A DNA stretch of 64,000 nucleotides, taken from Leptodactylus fallax. Its lineage: Eukaryota > Chordata > Amphibia > Anura > Leptodactylidae. Under the pieces are notes generated by a model. That model made no database searches. It was not told the origin of the DNA and saw only the letters and a program-made list of their open reading frames with translations. Each line of letters starts with the position of its first letter. Position 1 is the stretch's first letter. The position numbers were made by a program, and so were the translations under genes. Below are positions 42,795 to 56,934 of the stretch, piece by piece. The stretch covers positions 1,799,501 through 1,863,500 of the forward strand of contig CAMRHE010000166.1 in NCBI GenBank assembly GCA_947044405.1, read 5' to 3'.

Positions 42795-44378
42795 CAGTGC
42801 CTTGTGAAAGTATTCGGCCCCCTTTAACTTTTCAACCTTTTGCCACATTTCAGGCTTCAAACATAAGGATATAAAATGTTTTTGGTGAAGAATCAACAAG
42901 TGGGACACTTTTGTAAAAAATAAAAAACTGAAAAGTGGGGCGTGCCAAATTATTCGGCCCCCTTAAGTTAATACTTTGTAGCGCCACCTTTTGCTGCTAT
43001 TACAGCTGCAAGTCGCTTGGGGTATGTCTCTATCAGTTTTGCACATCGAGAGACTGAAATTCTTGCCCATTCTTCCTTGGAAAACAGCTGGAGCTCAGTG
43101 AGGTTGGATGGAGAGCGTTTGTGAAAAGCAGTTTTCAGCTCTTTCCTCAGATTCTCGATTGGATTCAGGTCTGGACTTTGACTTGGCCATTCTAACACCT
43201 GGATACGTTTATTTGTGAACCATTCCATTGTAGATTTTGCTTTATGTTTGGGAACATTGTCTTGTTGGAAGATAAATCTCCATCCCAGTCTCAGGTCTTT
43301 TGCAGACTCCAACAGGTTTTCTTCCAGAATGGTCCTGTATTTGGCTCCATCCATCTTCCCATCAATTTTAACCATCTTCCCTGTCCCTGCTGAAGAAAAG
43401 TAGGCCAAACCATGATGCTGCCGCCACCATGTTTGACAGTGGGGATGGTGTGTTCAGGGTGATGAGCTGTGTTGCTTTTACGCCAAACATATCGTTTTGC
43501 ATTGTGGCCAAAAAGTTCAATTTTGGTTTCATCTGACCAGAGCACCTTCTTCCACATGTTTGGTGTGTCTCCCAGGTGGCTTGTGGTAAACTTTAAACAA
43601 GACTTTTTATGGATATCTTTGAGAAATGGCTTTCTTCTTGCCACTCTTCCATAAAGGTCAGATTTGTGCAGTGTACGACTGATTGTTGTGCTATGGACAG
43701 ACTCTCCCACCTCAGCTGTAGATCTCTGCAGTTCATCCAAAGTGATCATGGGCCTCTTGGCTGCATCTCTGATCAGTCTTCTCCTTGTTTGAGATGAAAG
43801 TTTAGAGGGATGGCCGAGTCTTGGTAGATTTGCAGTGGTCTGATACTCCTTCCATTTCAATATGATCGCTTGCACAGTGTTCCTTGGGATGTTTAAAGTT
43901 TGGGAAATCTTTTTGTATCCAAATCCGGCTTTAAACTTCTCCACAACAGTATCACGGACCTGCCTGGTGTGTTCCTTGGTCTTCATTATGCTCTCTGCAC
44001 TTTAAACAGAACCCTGAGACTATCACAGAGCAGGTGCATTTATACGGACACTTGATTACACACAGGTGGATTATATGTATCATCGTCAGTCATTTAGGAC
44101 AACATTGGATCATTCAGAGATCCTCACTGAACTTCTGGAGTGAGTTTGCTGCACTGAAAGTAAAGGGGCCGAATAATATTGCACGCCCCACTTTTCAGTT
44201 TTTTATTTTGTACAAAAGTTTAAAATAACCAATAAATTCCGTTCCACTTCACAATTGTGTCCCACTTGTTGTTGATTCTTCACCAAACAATTAAAATTTT
44301 ATATCTTTATGTTTGAAGTGTGAAATGTGGTAAAAGGTTGAAAAGTTCAAGGGGGCCGAATACTTTCGCAAGGCACTG
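42795..44378 (-). mobile_element. Tc1/mariner element, family F copy 1
   Basis: 1584 bp, TIRs starting CAGTGCCTTGTGAAAGTATT and its inverted counterpart (CAGTGCCTTGCGAAAGTATT), flanked by TA at 42793-42794 and 44379-44380. The left end is only 14 bp from element E. Confidence 0.95.
42968..43986 (-). pseudogene. Tc1 transposase, family F copy 1 (single frameshift)
   Basis: ATG at 43986 gives MKTKEHTRQVRDTVVEKF. HTH domains, WSDETKIELFG and the GGGSIMVW box are open. One G is missing at about 43405 compared with the copy at 47625, shifting the frame; the second part holds QQDNVPKH, in which the third residue pair DND is altered to DNV, and [10 protein letters not shown]-terminus KGGATKY ends at 42968. 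The DDE residues are otherwise present. Confidence 0.92.
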
Positions 44379-44380
44379 TA

Positions 44381-45233
44381 TATAATAAAATGAGTTTTTG
44401 TCTGTCTGTCTGTTCTTTATACGCGACAAACGACTGGACCAATCTTCACCAAATTTGGCACACAGGTACATCAGGATGGTTTTAGACCGGTTCTCAGCTC
44501 TCTAGGACGTACCATTCCAGAGATACAGTATTCCCAAAAAATGACCTGCATTAGCCAATAGAAGCCTGAAAGTCTCTCACTCATATTCCAACTACCATAC
44601 ACACGGTCACATGTCCCTTATCAGCCAATAGAAGCTCGCAGGCGCTTATTCTCGACATGCACACAGCTTTACTCCAGGTTTCCAAAACAACCCAGCCATT
44701 TTTCTTCACTGCTGTAGGTCAGCTTTGAAGGGGCAGCGCGCTGTGGATGACACTGTTATACAAGGTCACATAAACACAGCTTTACTCCAGGTTTCCATAA
44801 CAACCAATCGCATGTTTAACTGATATCCAAACTGAGATACACATGATCACATGACGCTTATGGACCAATGGAAACTCGTAGGTTTTTCAGTCTTGACATA
44901 CATACAAGTTTTACACCAGGTTTCTATAGCAACCAAGCTATTTATGACCTGTATTAGTCAATAGCAGTTCACAGGTCCCTAAATATTCAGTCATATGACG
45001 TGTATCAGCCAATATAACTTCATATTTAATTTACCAGGTTTCCATAACAACACTGCCATAAATAGACTGTACCTATACTGGACTGCCATACTGGATGTCA
45101 GCATTCTTATAAATTGAAACGTATTTAAATTACACACAAACGACATACAAAATAGACCAGTGCCAATTCTTATGGGGCCACTACACAAACAAAAAATGAA
45201 ATATACCCGTGTGAAGTCGGGTTCTTCTGCTAG
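44381..45233 (+). mobile_element. Helitron-like non-autonomous element
   Basis: The right end is CTAG (45230-45233), preceded by a short hairpin ACCCG...CGGGT (45205-45222) about 8 bases upstream. A CTRR end with a 3' hairpin and no TIR is the Helitron signature. The left end, tataataaaatgagtttttg with tctgtctgtctgttc, also resembles Helitron 5' regions, but it abuts the Tc1 at 44378 and the terminal TC is not seen. No Rep or helicase sequence. Confidence 0.6.
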
Positions 45234-45879
45234 TCTTAAATAAAAAACAAACAAACATAGAATTGAAAAATTAAAAAGTTATTTGATAAAAATGTTAACA
45301 ACAACTGAAAACAGTTAAAACAAAAATATACAGAGGTACAGTGTATACAGTGTAGATTGTTTTTTTTTTTTTGTAGATTGTTTTAAATTATGCTGACACA
45401 AAAGGTACAGAAGATACATTGACTTGTGTATACAATAAATTATCTACTGCTATTGCAAACTGTTTCTTACACAGGGTTATTATTATAATGAGATTGAATG
45501 TATAGTAGTAGTAGAAGCCTAATGTCAGTGTGGTTGGTAAGATATTAATAGGTGAAAATACATCATGAGCCTGATGGTTCATTCAAAACACATCCTGTAA
45601 GGGGACATTCACACAACTGTCAGAATTCTGTAATTAGGGTCCGTAAACAAAACAAACAAAAAAAAAATTACTCCTGTAATAATGAGCAATAAACGTTTTG
45701 GTCCATTATGCTTCAGTCTGTCCTTTTTCTTTTTTTTTCTGTTGCCTTAACAACATATTCATGACAGAGATAATATAGAAGCAGGAATAAAGCCGTCAAT
45801 TCAGTCTGGAGCCAACTTTGGAGAGTATAGTTGCTGTGTACCAGGTCTTCTGTGCTGCTTTCAGTTGACTATGGCTGCT
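45234..45879. other. No gene recognised
   Basis: AT-rich sequence with two A/T runs (45359-45372, 45728-45740). No element ends recognised with confidence. Confidence 0.5.
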
Positions 45880-46435
45880 GCTGTTTTTTTTTATTTTTTT
45901 TAAATTAAGTAGGCCATTACCGGCTGGAGTAACCCCAGCAGGTAACGTTCCCTATCTACTTACCAATCCTCGCTCCTACCCACGGCTGCCTCTGCTTTCC
46001 CTTCAGCCCTCTAGGGAGTCCTGTGCATCTCATATCACGCCGATGACGCTGAACAGAGGTGTGATATGTGATGCGCACGGCCTTTGGAGGGCTGAAGGGG
46101 AAACGGAGGTGGCCGTGGGCAGAAGTGGGGATTGATAAGTAAGGCCATAGGCTCGCAGAAAGATTATTTGTTGGGTGAACCTAGCGAGATTCATCTTGCA
46201 AGGTTCACCTGGTGGTTTTGTTCAGACCGAATACGTCCGAACAGAAACTGCTATTATTATACTCTGAGGTCTTTTCAGACCCTGGAGTATAATGATCAGA
46301 GGCTCAGAGGAGGTGAGCAACAATATAAAACAGTGTGACACACCTCTTCTGGGCTCTGGTGCGACTCCCTGCTGTTTTCGGGCCTCTTTAGTGATGTTAC
46401 AGAGGTCATGTGGGTCAGGCCGGCATCGCATAACA
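45880..46435. repeat. hAT-MITE remnant related to 55665-56291
   Basis: aggccattaccggctggagt and ccccagcaggtaacgttccc (45910-45950) match taggccgttacctgctggag in the two hAT MITEs. A GC-rich inverted block follows, then the AGTATAAT hairpin at 46252-46294 and GGTGAGCA (46312). Both element ends are gone. The palindrome is broken by the Tc1 fragment at 46438. Confidence 0.65.
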
Positions 46436-46437
46436 TA

Positions 46438-46686
46438 CAGTACAGACCAAAAGTTTGGACACACCTTCTCATTCCAAGAGTTTTCTGTATTTTCATGACT
46501 ATAAAAATTGTAGATTCACACTGAAGGCATCAAAACTATGAATTAACACATGTGGAATTATATACTTAACAAAAAAGTGTGAAACAACTGAAAATATGTC
46601 TTATATTCTAGGTTCTTCAAAGTAGCCACCTTTTGCTTTGATTACTGCTTTGCACACTCTTGGCATTCTCTTGATGAGCTTCAAGA
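46438..46686. mobile_element. Tc1 fragment, family E (one TIR with gene end)
   Basis: Starts CAGTACAGACCAAAAGTTTG after TA (46436-46437) and matches 41171-41420 closely. It stops after gagcttcaaga, where family F sequence begins. Because this stretch lies within the long TIR of family E, it could be either end of that element. Confidence 0.9.
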
Positions 46687-48278
46687 ACTTTTCAACCTTT
46701 TGCCACATTTCAGGCTTCAAACATAAGTATATAAAATTTTTATTTTTTGGTGAAGAATCCACAACAAGTAGGACACAATCGTGAAGTGGAACGAAATTTA
46801 TTGGTTATTTTAAACTTTTTGTAAAAAATAAACTGAAAAGTGGGGCGTGCAATATTATTCGGCCCCTTTACTTTCAGTGCAGCAAACTCACTCCAGAAGT
46901 TCAGTGAGGATCTCTGAATGATCCAATGTTGTCCTAAATGGCTGATGATGATAAATATAATCCACCTGTGTGTAATCAAGTCTCCATATAAATGCACCTG
47001 CTCTGTGATAGTCTCAGGGTTCTGTTTAAAGCGCAGAGAGCATCATGAAGACCAAGGAACACACCCGGCAGGTCCGTGATACTGTTGTGGAAAAGTTTAA
47101 AGCTGGATTTTGATACAAAAAGATTTCCCAAACTTTAAACATCCCAAGGAGCACTGTGCAAGCGATCATATTGAAATGGAAGGAGTATCAGACCACTGCA
47201 AATCTACCAAGACCCGGCCATCCCTCTAAACTTTCATCTCAAACAAGGAGACGACTGATCAGAGATGCAGCCAAGAGGCCCATGATCACTCTGGATGAAC
47301 TGCAGAGATCTACAGCTGAGGTGGGAGAGTCTGTCCATAGGACAACAATCAGTCGTACACTGCACAAATCTGACCTTTATGGAAGAGTGGCAAGAAGAAA
47401 GCCATTTCTCAAAAATATCCATAAAAGGTCTCGTTTAAAGTTTGCCACAAGCCACCTGAGAGACACACCAAACATGTGGAAGAAGGTGCTCTGGTCAGAT
47501 ATAACCAAAATCAAACTTTTTGGCCACAATGCAAAACGATAGGTTTGGCATAAAAGCAACACAGCTCATCACCCTGAACACACCATCCCCACTGTCAAAC
47601 ATGGTGGTGGCAGCATCATGGTTTGGGCCTGCTTTTCTTCAGCAGGGACAGGGAAGATGGTTAAAATTGATGGGAAGATGAATGGAGCCAAATACAGGAC
47701 CATTCTGGAAGATAACCTGTTGGAGTCTGCAAAAGACCTGAGACTGGGACGGAGATTTATCTTCCAACAAGACAATGATCCCAAACATAAAGCAAAATCT
47801 ACAATGGAATGGTTCACAAATAAACGTATCCAGGTGTTAGAATTGCCAAGTCAAAGTCCAGACCTGAATCCAATCGAGAATCTGTGGAAAGAGCTGAAAA
47901 CTGCTGTTCACAAACGCTCTCCATCCAACCTCACTGAGCTCCAGCTGTTTTCCAAGGAAGAATGGGCAAGAATTTCAGTCTCTCGATGTGCAAAACTGAT
48001 AGAGACATACCCCAAGCGACTTGCAGCTGTAATAGCAGCAAAAGGTGGCACTACAAAGTATTAACTTAAGGGGGCTGAATAATTTGGCACGCCCCACTTT
48101 TCAGTTTTTTATTTTTTACAAAAGTTTAAAATATCCAATAAATTTCGTTCCACTTCACAATTGTGTCCCACTTGTTGTTGAATCTTCACCAAAATATTTT
48201 ATATCCTTATGTTTGAAGCCTGAAATGTGGCAAAAGGTTGAAAAGTTCAAGGGGGCTTTATACTTTCACAAGGCACTG
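46687..48278 (+). mobile_element. Tc1/mariner element, family F copy 2 (left TIR shortened)
   Basis: The left edge starts inside the TIR (cttttcaaccttttgccaca), directly fused to the E fragment; the outer ~40 bases of the TIR are missing. The right end is complete (AAGGCACTG, 48278) with TA at 48279-48280. It is in the opposite orientation to copy 1. Confidence 0.93.
47045..48064 (+). pseudogene. Tc1 transposase, family F copy 2 (two nonsense mutations)
   Basis: ATG at 47045, full length to the stop at 48062-48064 with one frame throughout (340 codons), but interrupted by TGA at 47111-47113 (Gly codon in copy 1) and TAG at 47540-47542 (Tyr in copy 1). HTH domains, the altered first DDE motif [19 protein letters not shown] and SPDLNPIEN are visible. 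The two copies have different lesions, so they decayed independently. Confidence 0.93.
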
Positions 48279-48280
48279 TA

Positions 48281-48485
48281 TTTGCATGTTCCTTTCCCAA
48301 AGATATATTGCTGCAGAAGCCAAAAAAAGTTATTAAAAGAGTTAAGTTAAAGTTCTATACCGATAATTAAAATTATTGATGCCCTAAGTATTGGTCATCA
48401 ATATCAGATCAGTGATAATCCAAAACCCAGCATTTCCCACCGATGAGCTGTTCTCAGTGTAGTGGCTTAGCTGAGTCACTGCAGC
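48281..48485. repeat. Diverged frog-type repeat remnant
   Basis: attggtcatcaatatcagat and cagtgataatccaaaaccca (48390-48430) resemble the ggataggtcat family at 31860-32160. No other feature is seen. Confidence 0.45.
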
Positions 48486-48675
48486 TTAAAGAGGTTGTCC
48501 AGGCTAAACTTTTATAAAAACATACCTGTCCCAATTGCTCTGGTGTTCTCCAATGGAGCTGCAAGACCAGACTGCGCTGGGAGACAGCTGAACCCTGGGG
48601 ACAGGTGAGTATGTTTTGTTTTTTTTATCACTTCCTAATTGAAAAATACAATTTTAGCCTGGACAACCCCTTTAA
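48486..48675. mobile_element. TTAA-flanked MITE (piggyBac/Kolobok-like)
   Basis: TTAA at 48486-48489 and 48672-48675 with inverted ends aagaggttgtccaggctaaa and the complement of aaggggttgtccaggctaaa. The 190-bp element has no coding capacity. It contains CAGGTGAGTATG at 48602-48613, a donor-like motif. TTAA target sites are used by piggyBac and Kolobok, so the superfamily is open. Confidence 0.8.
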
Positions 48676-48965
48676 CTGCCATTCAAGGGACTGGGAGCTG
48701 ATATGCAGTAACCTGATCTGAGCACCACACAGAAAACAGTGCTGTATGTTTCCTGTTCTATTCTCTTTGTGTCAGTTGCTTGATAGCTGATTCATGGGGA
48801 TGCCAGGTGTTGGACCATCACTGATCTGATATAGATTAACTATAATTAGGATAGGAGAAAACTCCTTTAGCCTGGGGACCCTTGTGGCGTAAACGCTGTA
48901 GAAAAAAATACTGCGTTTTTCCCACAGTGCATTTTTGCTGCGGCCTGCTACGTGGGGCTTTAGCC
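48676..48965. other. No gene recognised
   Basis: Non-coding. From about 48890 a short inverted repeat (ctgtagaaaaaaatactgcg, gtttttcccacagtgc) suggests another MITE remnant, with a possible end at the TTAA at 48966. Confidence 0.4.
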
Positions 48966-49426
48966 TTAAAGAGGTATTCCCACTAACATAACCATTTTTA
49001 ACTTTGTAGATTAAAAAAGCGTAAAAGTTAAATATTTTTGTAAATATAAGTAATTAAACATTTTTGCAGAATTTTAAAGTGGTCACAAGTTGTTGTCTTA
49101 ATCGGTTGCCTGTGGATACTACCATGGATGCAGGACCTTCCGAAGGTCAGAAAATCAGCTATGATTTTCTTATTGTGCCCGGGATATCTTCTGATACATG
49201 TAGTGCCCCTGCCTGATAACCCAGCTACAATAAGTACATCATGGCTGGGTTCCTAACAAGTACCAGAACATGAATTTGTGGTCATATCCATTGGCAACCG
49301 ATCAAGGCAATAGACTGTCACTTAAAACTCTGCAGAATTTTTAACTACTTATATTTGCAAAAATGTTTAACTTTTAAATTATCTACCAATATAGATATGA
49401 TTATATTTATGGGAATACCCCTTTAA
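48966..49426. mobile_element. TTAA-flanked MITE, 461 bp
   Basis: TTAA at 48966-48969 and 49423-49426. Inverted ends are aagaggtattcccactaaca and the complement of the right end, aaggggtattcccataaata. A second inverted pair lies inside (aactttgtaga, aaatatttttgtaaatataa versus tatatttgcaaaaatgttta). No ORF. Confidence 0.8.
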
Positions 49427-49852
49427 GTATCAAGTTAAATTTTGCTAACCTCAGTAGAAAGTAGGTAGGCAAGTAAGTGATGTCACAACAAATGGTTCCC
49501 ACTGACTTGGTGAATAAGAGGTATAGGTCAACAGATTCTAAAAATAAAAATGTCAAATTGATCAGGGGCACAGCCAGAATCAAATGGTTTATATCATTTA
49601 GTATTTTGCACCAGGTTATAGATCCTCTTTAAGTATTGGGAACATTCAGGACTATCGTAGCTCTTCCCTGTATAATGGGAAACTGTAGTACATTATTTAG
49701 TCTGAAGTTGTTAGTTACCTTGACTACTATCATGACATATTTTCTTCAATAGGTCATAGCAATCTTATGTACTGAAGCCCTAACATCATATGCAAGATGA
49801 TTTTCCGGTAGATTAATATAACCCGATTTTTATTCCCTGCTGTGGTTATTTG
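49427..49852. other. No gene recognised
   Basis: AT-rich non-coding sequence between a MITE and a Tc1. Confidence 0.5.
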
Positions 49853-49854
49853 TA

Positions 49855-51505
<1,651 letters not shown>

Positions 51506-51507
51506 TA

Positions 51508-52574
51508 TATAGTAGGGATACTGCTTTCCTGTAAATTGTTAACTGCAGCATAGAAACAGAATAAAATTTTTGCTCACCATATTAAAAGAATGTTAAAATG
51601 AACCTGTCATTTCAGGTGACTTTTCAGGATACACTGTGGTGTGCCTACATGGGGAATGCACTGTATATGACAATTATAGGATTTTATGTTAGTTTTCTTC
51701 AGTCCCCCCTCCCTACGATTCCTCTCTGGGCTTTATCTGTGTGGAGATTAGCTACTATGATTTCTCCAATACACAGCACTCTATTTGAGAACGTTGTAGA
51801 GGAGTACAGGCCAGTGTAGCTACAGTATGCATCCAGCACAATCTTGAGGGACTCATTCGATGCTGCAGCGCTGTCTTTGTGTGTGCCTCTGCCTTTGTCT
51901 CCTTCCAGCAGCAAACTTCTCCTCCTACCCCCCTGTCCATAGACTTCTATAAGCAGCATATAACCTGATCACTCACTCTTGTGCCTTGAGGGATTTATCA
52001 GTGAATTCAGAGTGAGGTTATATGTGCTTGGTTGGAGACTACAGTAGTGTTGTAACGTTTCTGCCTGTTCGGGTCTCTGCACCACCCTCCGCCTGCACAC
52101 GGCGGTGCAGGAGGCGTGCTCAGTTTGACTCCTTGTTTAAGATTCTTGTTGCTCAGTCTAAACATTGTCCTAGACTGTGAAATCCTAAGCCAAAATCCTC
52201 TCTCTGTCCTTTTTGTGTTCTTTTTCCTGTTTTTTACACTGCCTCTCACAGTTACATCAGTTATATCTCAGGCATTATAAACCATAGAACAGTGATCCTG
52301 ATGTCATATGAAAAAGGAGATTCCTTTTGTTAATATTATACTAAGTGTGTAAGAACGGTGTTTGACCTTTATTATTTATGAAGATATCCCCAGTTAAAAG
52401 CAGTCAGGATTGGCATGTTTATATGTTCGACGAGACGTGACCGTGGGTATGTGAGCCATGAAGAAGATGCTGTTGACTGAGGATGCCCAGAAAAGGTGAG
52501 TATCCCTGTTTGTTGTTTTAACTCACCTCCCTTGGTCCCGCACAAGCTTGGTTGCTAACTATTGGATTATTGCA
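51508..52574. other. No gene recognised
   Basis: Non-coding. Donor-like AAGGTGAGTAT at 52493-52503. No element ends could be paired. Confidence 0.5.
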
Positions 52575-52755
52575 GCAGGTAGTGTCCGATGTTTTACTCA
52601 CTGATCCCTGCTCTTGCCCAGTCTGGCCTCTGCTTCTGCCTCCACGGTGCGGACGCTAAAGAAAGCTGCTGCACCCTCTAGAGGAAGAAGCAGAGGCTGG
52701 ACTGCACAGAAGCGAGGATCAGTGAGTAAAATACCAGCTGCTACTTGTTGAAAAA
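52575..52755. repeat. Palindromic repeat
   Basis: gcagcaggtagtgtccgatg and ttactcactgatccctgctc at 52574-52614 pair with gaggatcagtgagtaaaata and ccagctgctacttg at 52714-52748. An inner pair cctctgcttctgcctcc and gaggaagaagcagaggctgg also folds. Coding is absent; similar in style to the hairpin-bearing modules. Confidence 0.7.
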
Positions 52756-55309
52756 TTTAATAGCGGCTGATTACTAAAAATGCCGCCACTCAGTTTATGC
52801 CAGGAAGTGCCATCTGAGCTTGTCAGCTCAGGTCACCTCATGGCAGGTACGGCCCTGGTGACCCTCCCCCCCAACATCGACTTCTCTGTATTATTTCCAT
52901 ACTCCCCCATAGTCACAACCAGAAGCTGTGAAAAACAATACAGAGGTGGACAGAAAGTGGATTCATGTGCAGAATTTCATGGGAAGGAGACAAAAACTGT
53001 AAATTAAGTGTATTACAAAATTTCACTTAAATGTCAGAAAGTCGTTGAAAAGTTTAGGTACAGCTTAACATTTAAATAACATTTATTTTTTACATATAAT
53101 TTGTCATTTTTTAAAAGTTCAATATACTTTATGTTTGAGACATATCTAACTATAATACATATCTGATCCTCTGTTTTCTCTTAGCTGTGTTATTTCTTGA
53201 CTCTGATAAAGCAAGCACCTTACTTTAGTATGGCTCATACAATTTTGTCTTTTATAGATTGGAAAAATGTCAGATTGCTCCATCTACTAGATAATTTTGA
53301 TCCAGAAAAGATGAAACTGAATATAGTTGTTATCTTACAGGTATTCAAGGGTTGCAGGAAATCGACTTTGACATGAAGAAAATAAAAAATAAATGACTGC
53401 CATCTCCTGTCTTCATTTAACAGTCCTTTTCTAGCAGCTAGAGATAGAAATGCCAGGAGTACATTTCACCCTTTCATACAAAGGGGTCAGCTTGTTATAC
53501 TAGGACAATTTGAAAAACGTTTAAACTTTGTCACATTTTTCAACGAATGAATCATTCCATTTTTAACTAAAATGTTAATTGCTAAATATGGTTTACTCCT
53601 CTTTACAAGCAAGCATATATGTCACAATTCACATACCCATAAATCTATCCAGGCACAACAGGTACATGAGAATCATTGACTTTCAGCAGACAATATGTCA
53701 TTGCGATGTATATCATGTTAGTATATGATAAAATGATATAACCAGAGCAAGCAGACATCAAGTCGCAGAGGGCTGTAAATAAGCCAATACTCAAAAGGTT
53801 ACATGTTACACAAACTATGGGGCAGATTTATTAAGACTGACATATCGCATGCCAGTCTTAAAGTGCCCGACTGTTGCAGGGACTGAGAGACTGGCTGCAG
53901 CCTCTTCATAAATCAGTCAGACGTCCCTGCATCAGAATAAAAAATCTCCAGCAATTAGGAGCTGGCTTAGATTTCCATTATATTTCACTCCAGAAAACTG
54001 GTGTGAGTTATAATGAATCTGTCAGGCTGTCTATCCCGATCTCTGCCCCACCTACATTTGCACAATGTGGCCAGTGAGGTGGGGATAGAGGCTTGTGGTG
54101 CACAAAATGTGCCAAATGTGGGCTACAATATAGTTTGATACTGTATATTAGCATATGAGTTTATTTTTCAAGTGTCTCCTGTGTAATAAAGTTCATGAAA
54201 ATCTCACCCAAACTAGTTGATCCTGTGTCACATATTCTCATCGTTGCAAGACCTCTCCTTTCATTACTGATGTTACACTAGTATTGAAGAAGAATTGTCC
54301 AACCATCACTTAGCACATTTCTCTATTAGATCACACAAAATATAACAATTTTAAATTTCAGTTGGAATCAATAAAAATGGTCATGTGTTTAAGTATCACA
54401 GTTACATACTACAAATACAAAAAAGTGCAGTAGCACTCTGACACAGCACCAGGACATATAAAGAACAGGAGAAAACAGAGGATAAGGTGATACTCCTCCT
54501 GATATCAGGAGTACCACCTGGTCTTCTGTTTTCTTTTGTACTGATGTCCTCCATTGAGACGAAACAGCTCCAGCTGCTGTGATACACCCATTTAAGGAGA
54601 TATACATTTAAGGTTGTTGTGTCCCCCACACAATCTTACAAGGTGAGAACCCATCGATACCTCCTAAATCACAATCTACTGATGTTACACACAGAATTAC
54701 ACTATGCACTGCTTGGTGGTTCTCTATTTTTTTGTTTAAGATATAAAGAACAGAGATGGAAATTGCATTACTGCTATTATTAGCGCATATAGATAAACTA
54801 ATATGGTCTATAGACTAAATATATAAATCTGAGGTTCTTCGTTATACATGTTTGATCAAACAGTAGGAATCCCACCTGCCCCGACAAGGCGACCTCAGTG
54901 ACATACTAGATATACCCCTTTCTCCCCAATGTTTCTTCCTAATGCATCTAGTGCCAATGAACAAACATGACTAGTTTCCAAGTCTTACCATCCTGATCCA
55001 CTAATACATAAATAGCAGATTGCTTACTCCTATTTAGAGATGTAACATGAAGCTCCTGGGCCTCAATGTAAATTCTGTACCAGGTTCCCCAACTATAATG
55101 TATCGTTTATAGGACCTGTCACCTTATACTTAGAAGAAACAACTTACAGTCCCCCTAAGGTTTCTGGCCTCTAGTATATTATAAATGTCCTCTGTGCTCC
55201 ATCAAGTTACAGCCCTGTTGCTATTGTGCAAGCCAGCCAAAACAAAATGTCAGCACACTAAAAGTGGCCTCTGACCACCATAAACACTCTAGGTGGGCGT
55301 TCTGAGAAG
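52756..55309. other. No gene recognised; faint repeats
   Basis: About 2.5 kb without supported coding sequence. 53818-54120 starts ggggcagatttattaagact, a start common in frog repeats. 54480-54520 has a short hairpin (actcctcctgatatcaggagt, stem cctgat/atcagg). Confidence 0.45.
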
Positions 55310-55489
55310 TTAAAGGGGTTGTTCACTTTCAGACCAATGCTGAGAGACAAATGAATGAAGGCAAGCAGAGATCTAGAAAACTGTGATGAATTGATACAGA
55401 AAGTATATTGGAAAATTGTATATCTTTTTATTATACAAACAATAACATTTGTCTCTCAATATTGGTCTGAATGTGGCCAAACCCTTTAA
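55310..55489. mobile_element. TTAA-flanked MITE, 180 bp
   Basis: TTAA at 55310-55313 and 55486-55489, with inverted ends aaggggttgttcactttcag and the complement of the right end, aagggtttggccacattcag. Internal tgagagacaaatg pairs with catttgtctctca. No ORF. Confidence 0.8.
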
Positions 55490-55664
55490 ACAAAGAACAA
55501 TAGGGGGCACCATAACAAGCATGTAATAGCAATATCTAGACACAAGAGCATTTTGATTAAAAAAAAGATTGAAAACTGTTTTGAAGGATCTTACAGAGAA
55601 AAGTAATTTTGAATCAAGAGACAATCAATGTAACCCCTTTCCAACATCCGCTGATATGTAGCAG

Positions 55665-56291
55665 CAGTGGCGTAAATACCGGGTAGCAGCAGGAGCAACT
55701 GCCACAGGGCCCCGGACTTTAGGGGGCCTGGCAGGCCCCTGATGTTTATTTATTTATTTTTTTTTTAATAGGCCGTTACCTGCTGGAGTAACACCAGCAG
55801 GTAACAGGCCCTATTTACTTACCGATCTCCGCTCCTGCTCATGGCCTCCTGCACTTCCCATTCTGCGGAAGTGGAGGTGGCTGTGAGCAGGAGCGGGGAT
55901 CGGTAAGTAAGGCCCCAGAGTATAATGTGAGGGAACATGAAAAACAATGTTACTTACATCTCCTGCGCTCCGGCAGTCTTTGCATTCTTGGTGATGTTCC
56001 AGACGTCACATGGGCCAGGCGGGTGTCATTATGTGTCGCGATGCATGCCTGGCTCATGTGACGTCTGGTCCAACATTAAAGAAGGCCAAAAGTATCGGGG
56101 AGTGCATCGGAGCCAGGGAGAGGTAAGTATTTTATGTTTGTATCCTCCCCTGGGTCTCTGATCATTATACTTTGGGGGCGGGGAATTGGGGAATACGGTT
56201 TGTGGGGAAGGGGGGAGGGCGGTTGGGGGGGGGGGGGCACGCATGTCAAATGTTCACCTTGGGGGCCCAGCCATTCCTAGTTACGCCACTG
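55665..56291. mobile_element. hAT MITE with palindromic interior
   Basis: Flanks TGTAGCAG (55657-55664) and TGTAACAG (56292-56299) form an 8-bp TSD with one mismatch. Ends CAGTGGCGTAAATACC and the inverted CAGTGGCGTAACTAGG. The ends match 38229-38802 in the opposite orientation, but the minisatellite is replaced by a palindrome with ttacttaccgatctccgctc and ggagcggggatcggtaagta, AGTATAAT (55916) and GGTAAGTAT (56122-56130). Confidence 0.9.
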
Positions 56292-56299
56292 TGTAACAG

Positions 56300-56934
56300 T
56301 TTCCACCATCAGCAGTGTCCATGATTGGAGACAACGCCGATCACTGACCATTAAACCCTCAGACGCAGTGGTGAAATGAAGCCATGACATCTGGATTTCT
56401 ACTTTTAGTTTTAGTTTCTGTAACATGACAACTCTCTCACAGCGAGATCTCAGAAGCTGTTCTGTTGCCATGGAAGCCAGGAGGCTCTTGAAGACTACCG
56501 GATCTACCAATGCTAGATTTGTATTGATCTCTGCCTTAAACAGAATTTAATACAAACCTAGCAATTTCCCTTAGATTGCAATTCCAGTAGCATTGCAGTC
56601 AGTAGTATAAACAATGTGTGCTTAAAAAGTAAAAAAAATTTTTAAAAATAAAAACAATAAAAATGAAAGAAATCAAGTTAACCCCTTTCCTGAGATTACA
56701 TTTGAAAATAAACAAATAAAAAAGCATATCAGATATTACTGTGTAAATTGCCCACACTATTAAAATATAAACAATATAAAATATATCTCTATGGCGTGGG
56801 CTGACCTAGGATCTGAGAGAATGCCTGGTGCCAATCTCTCACTGCATATTCTAATACATCCTTCTGCTCACTGTTGAAACGTTCCTACTCTGGTGGCTCC
56901 ATTAATACCCCAACCATCTAATAATAAGAATAAC
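56300..56934. repeat. Remnant of a TTAACCCCTTTCC-type repeat
   Basis: taacccctttccaacatccg to the left of the hAT (55631-55650) and gttaacccctttcctgagat (56677-56696) look like inverted-direction or direct ends of one older repeat into which the hAT went; gatcactgaccattaaaccctcagacgc (56339 onward) is a familiar frog-repeat interior. Weak assignment. No ORF. Confidence 0.4.
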
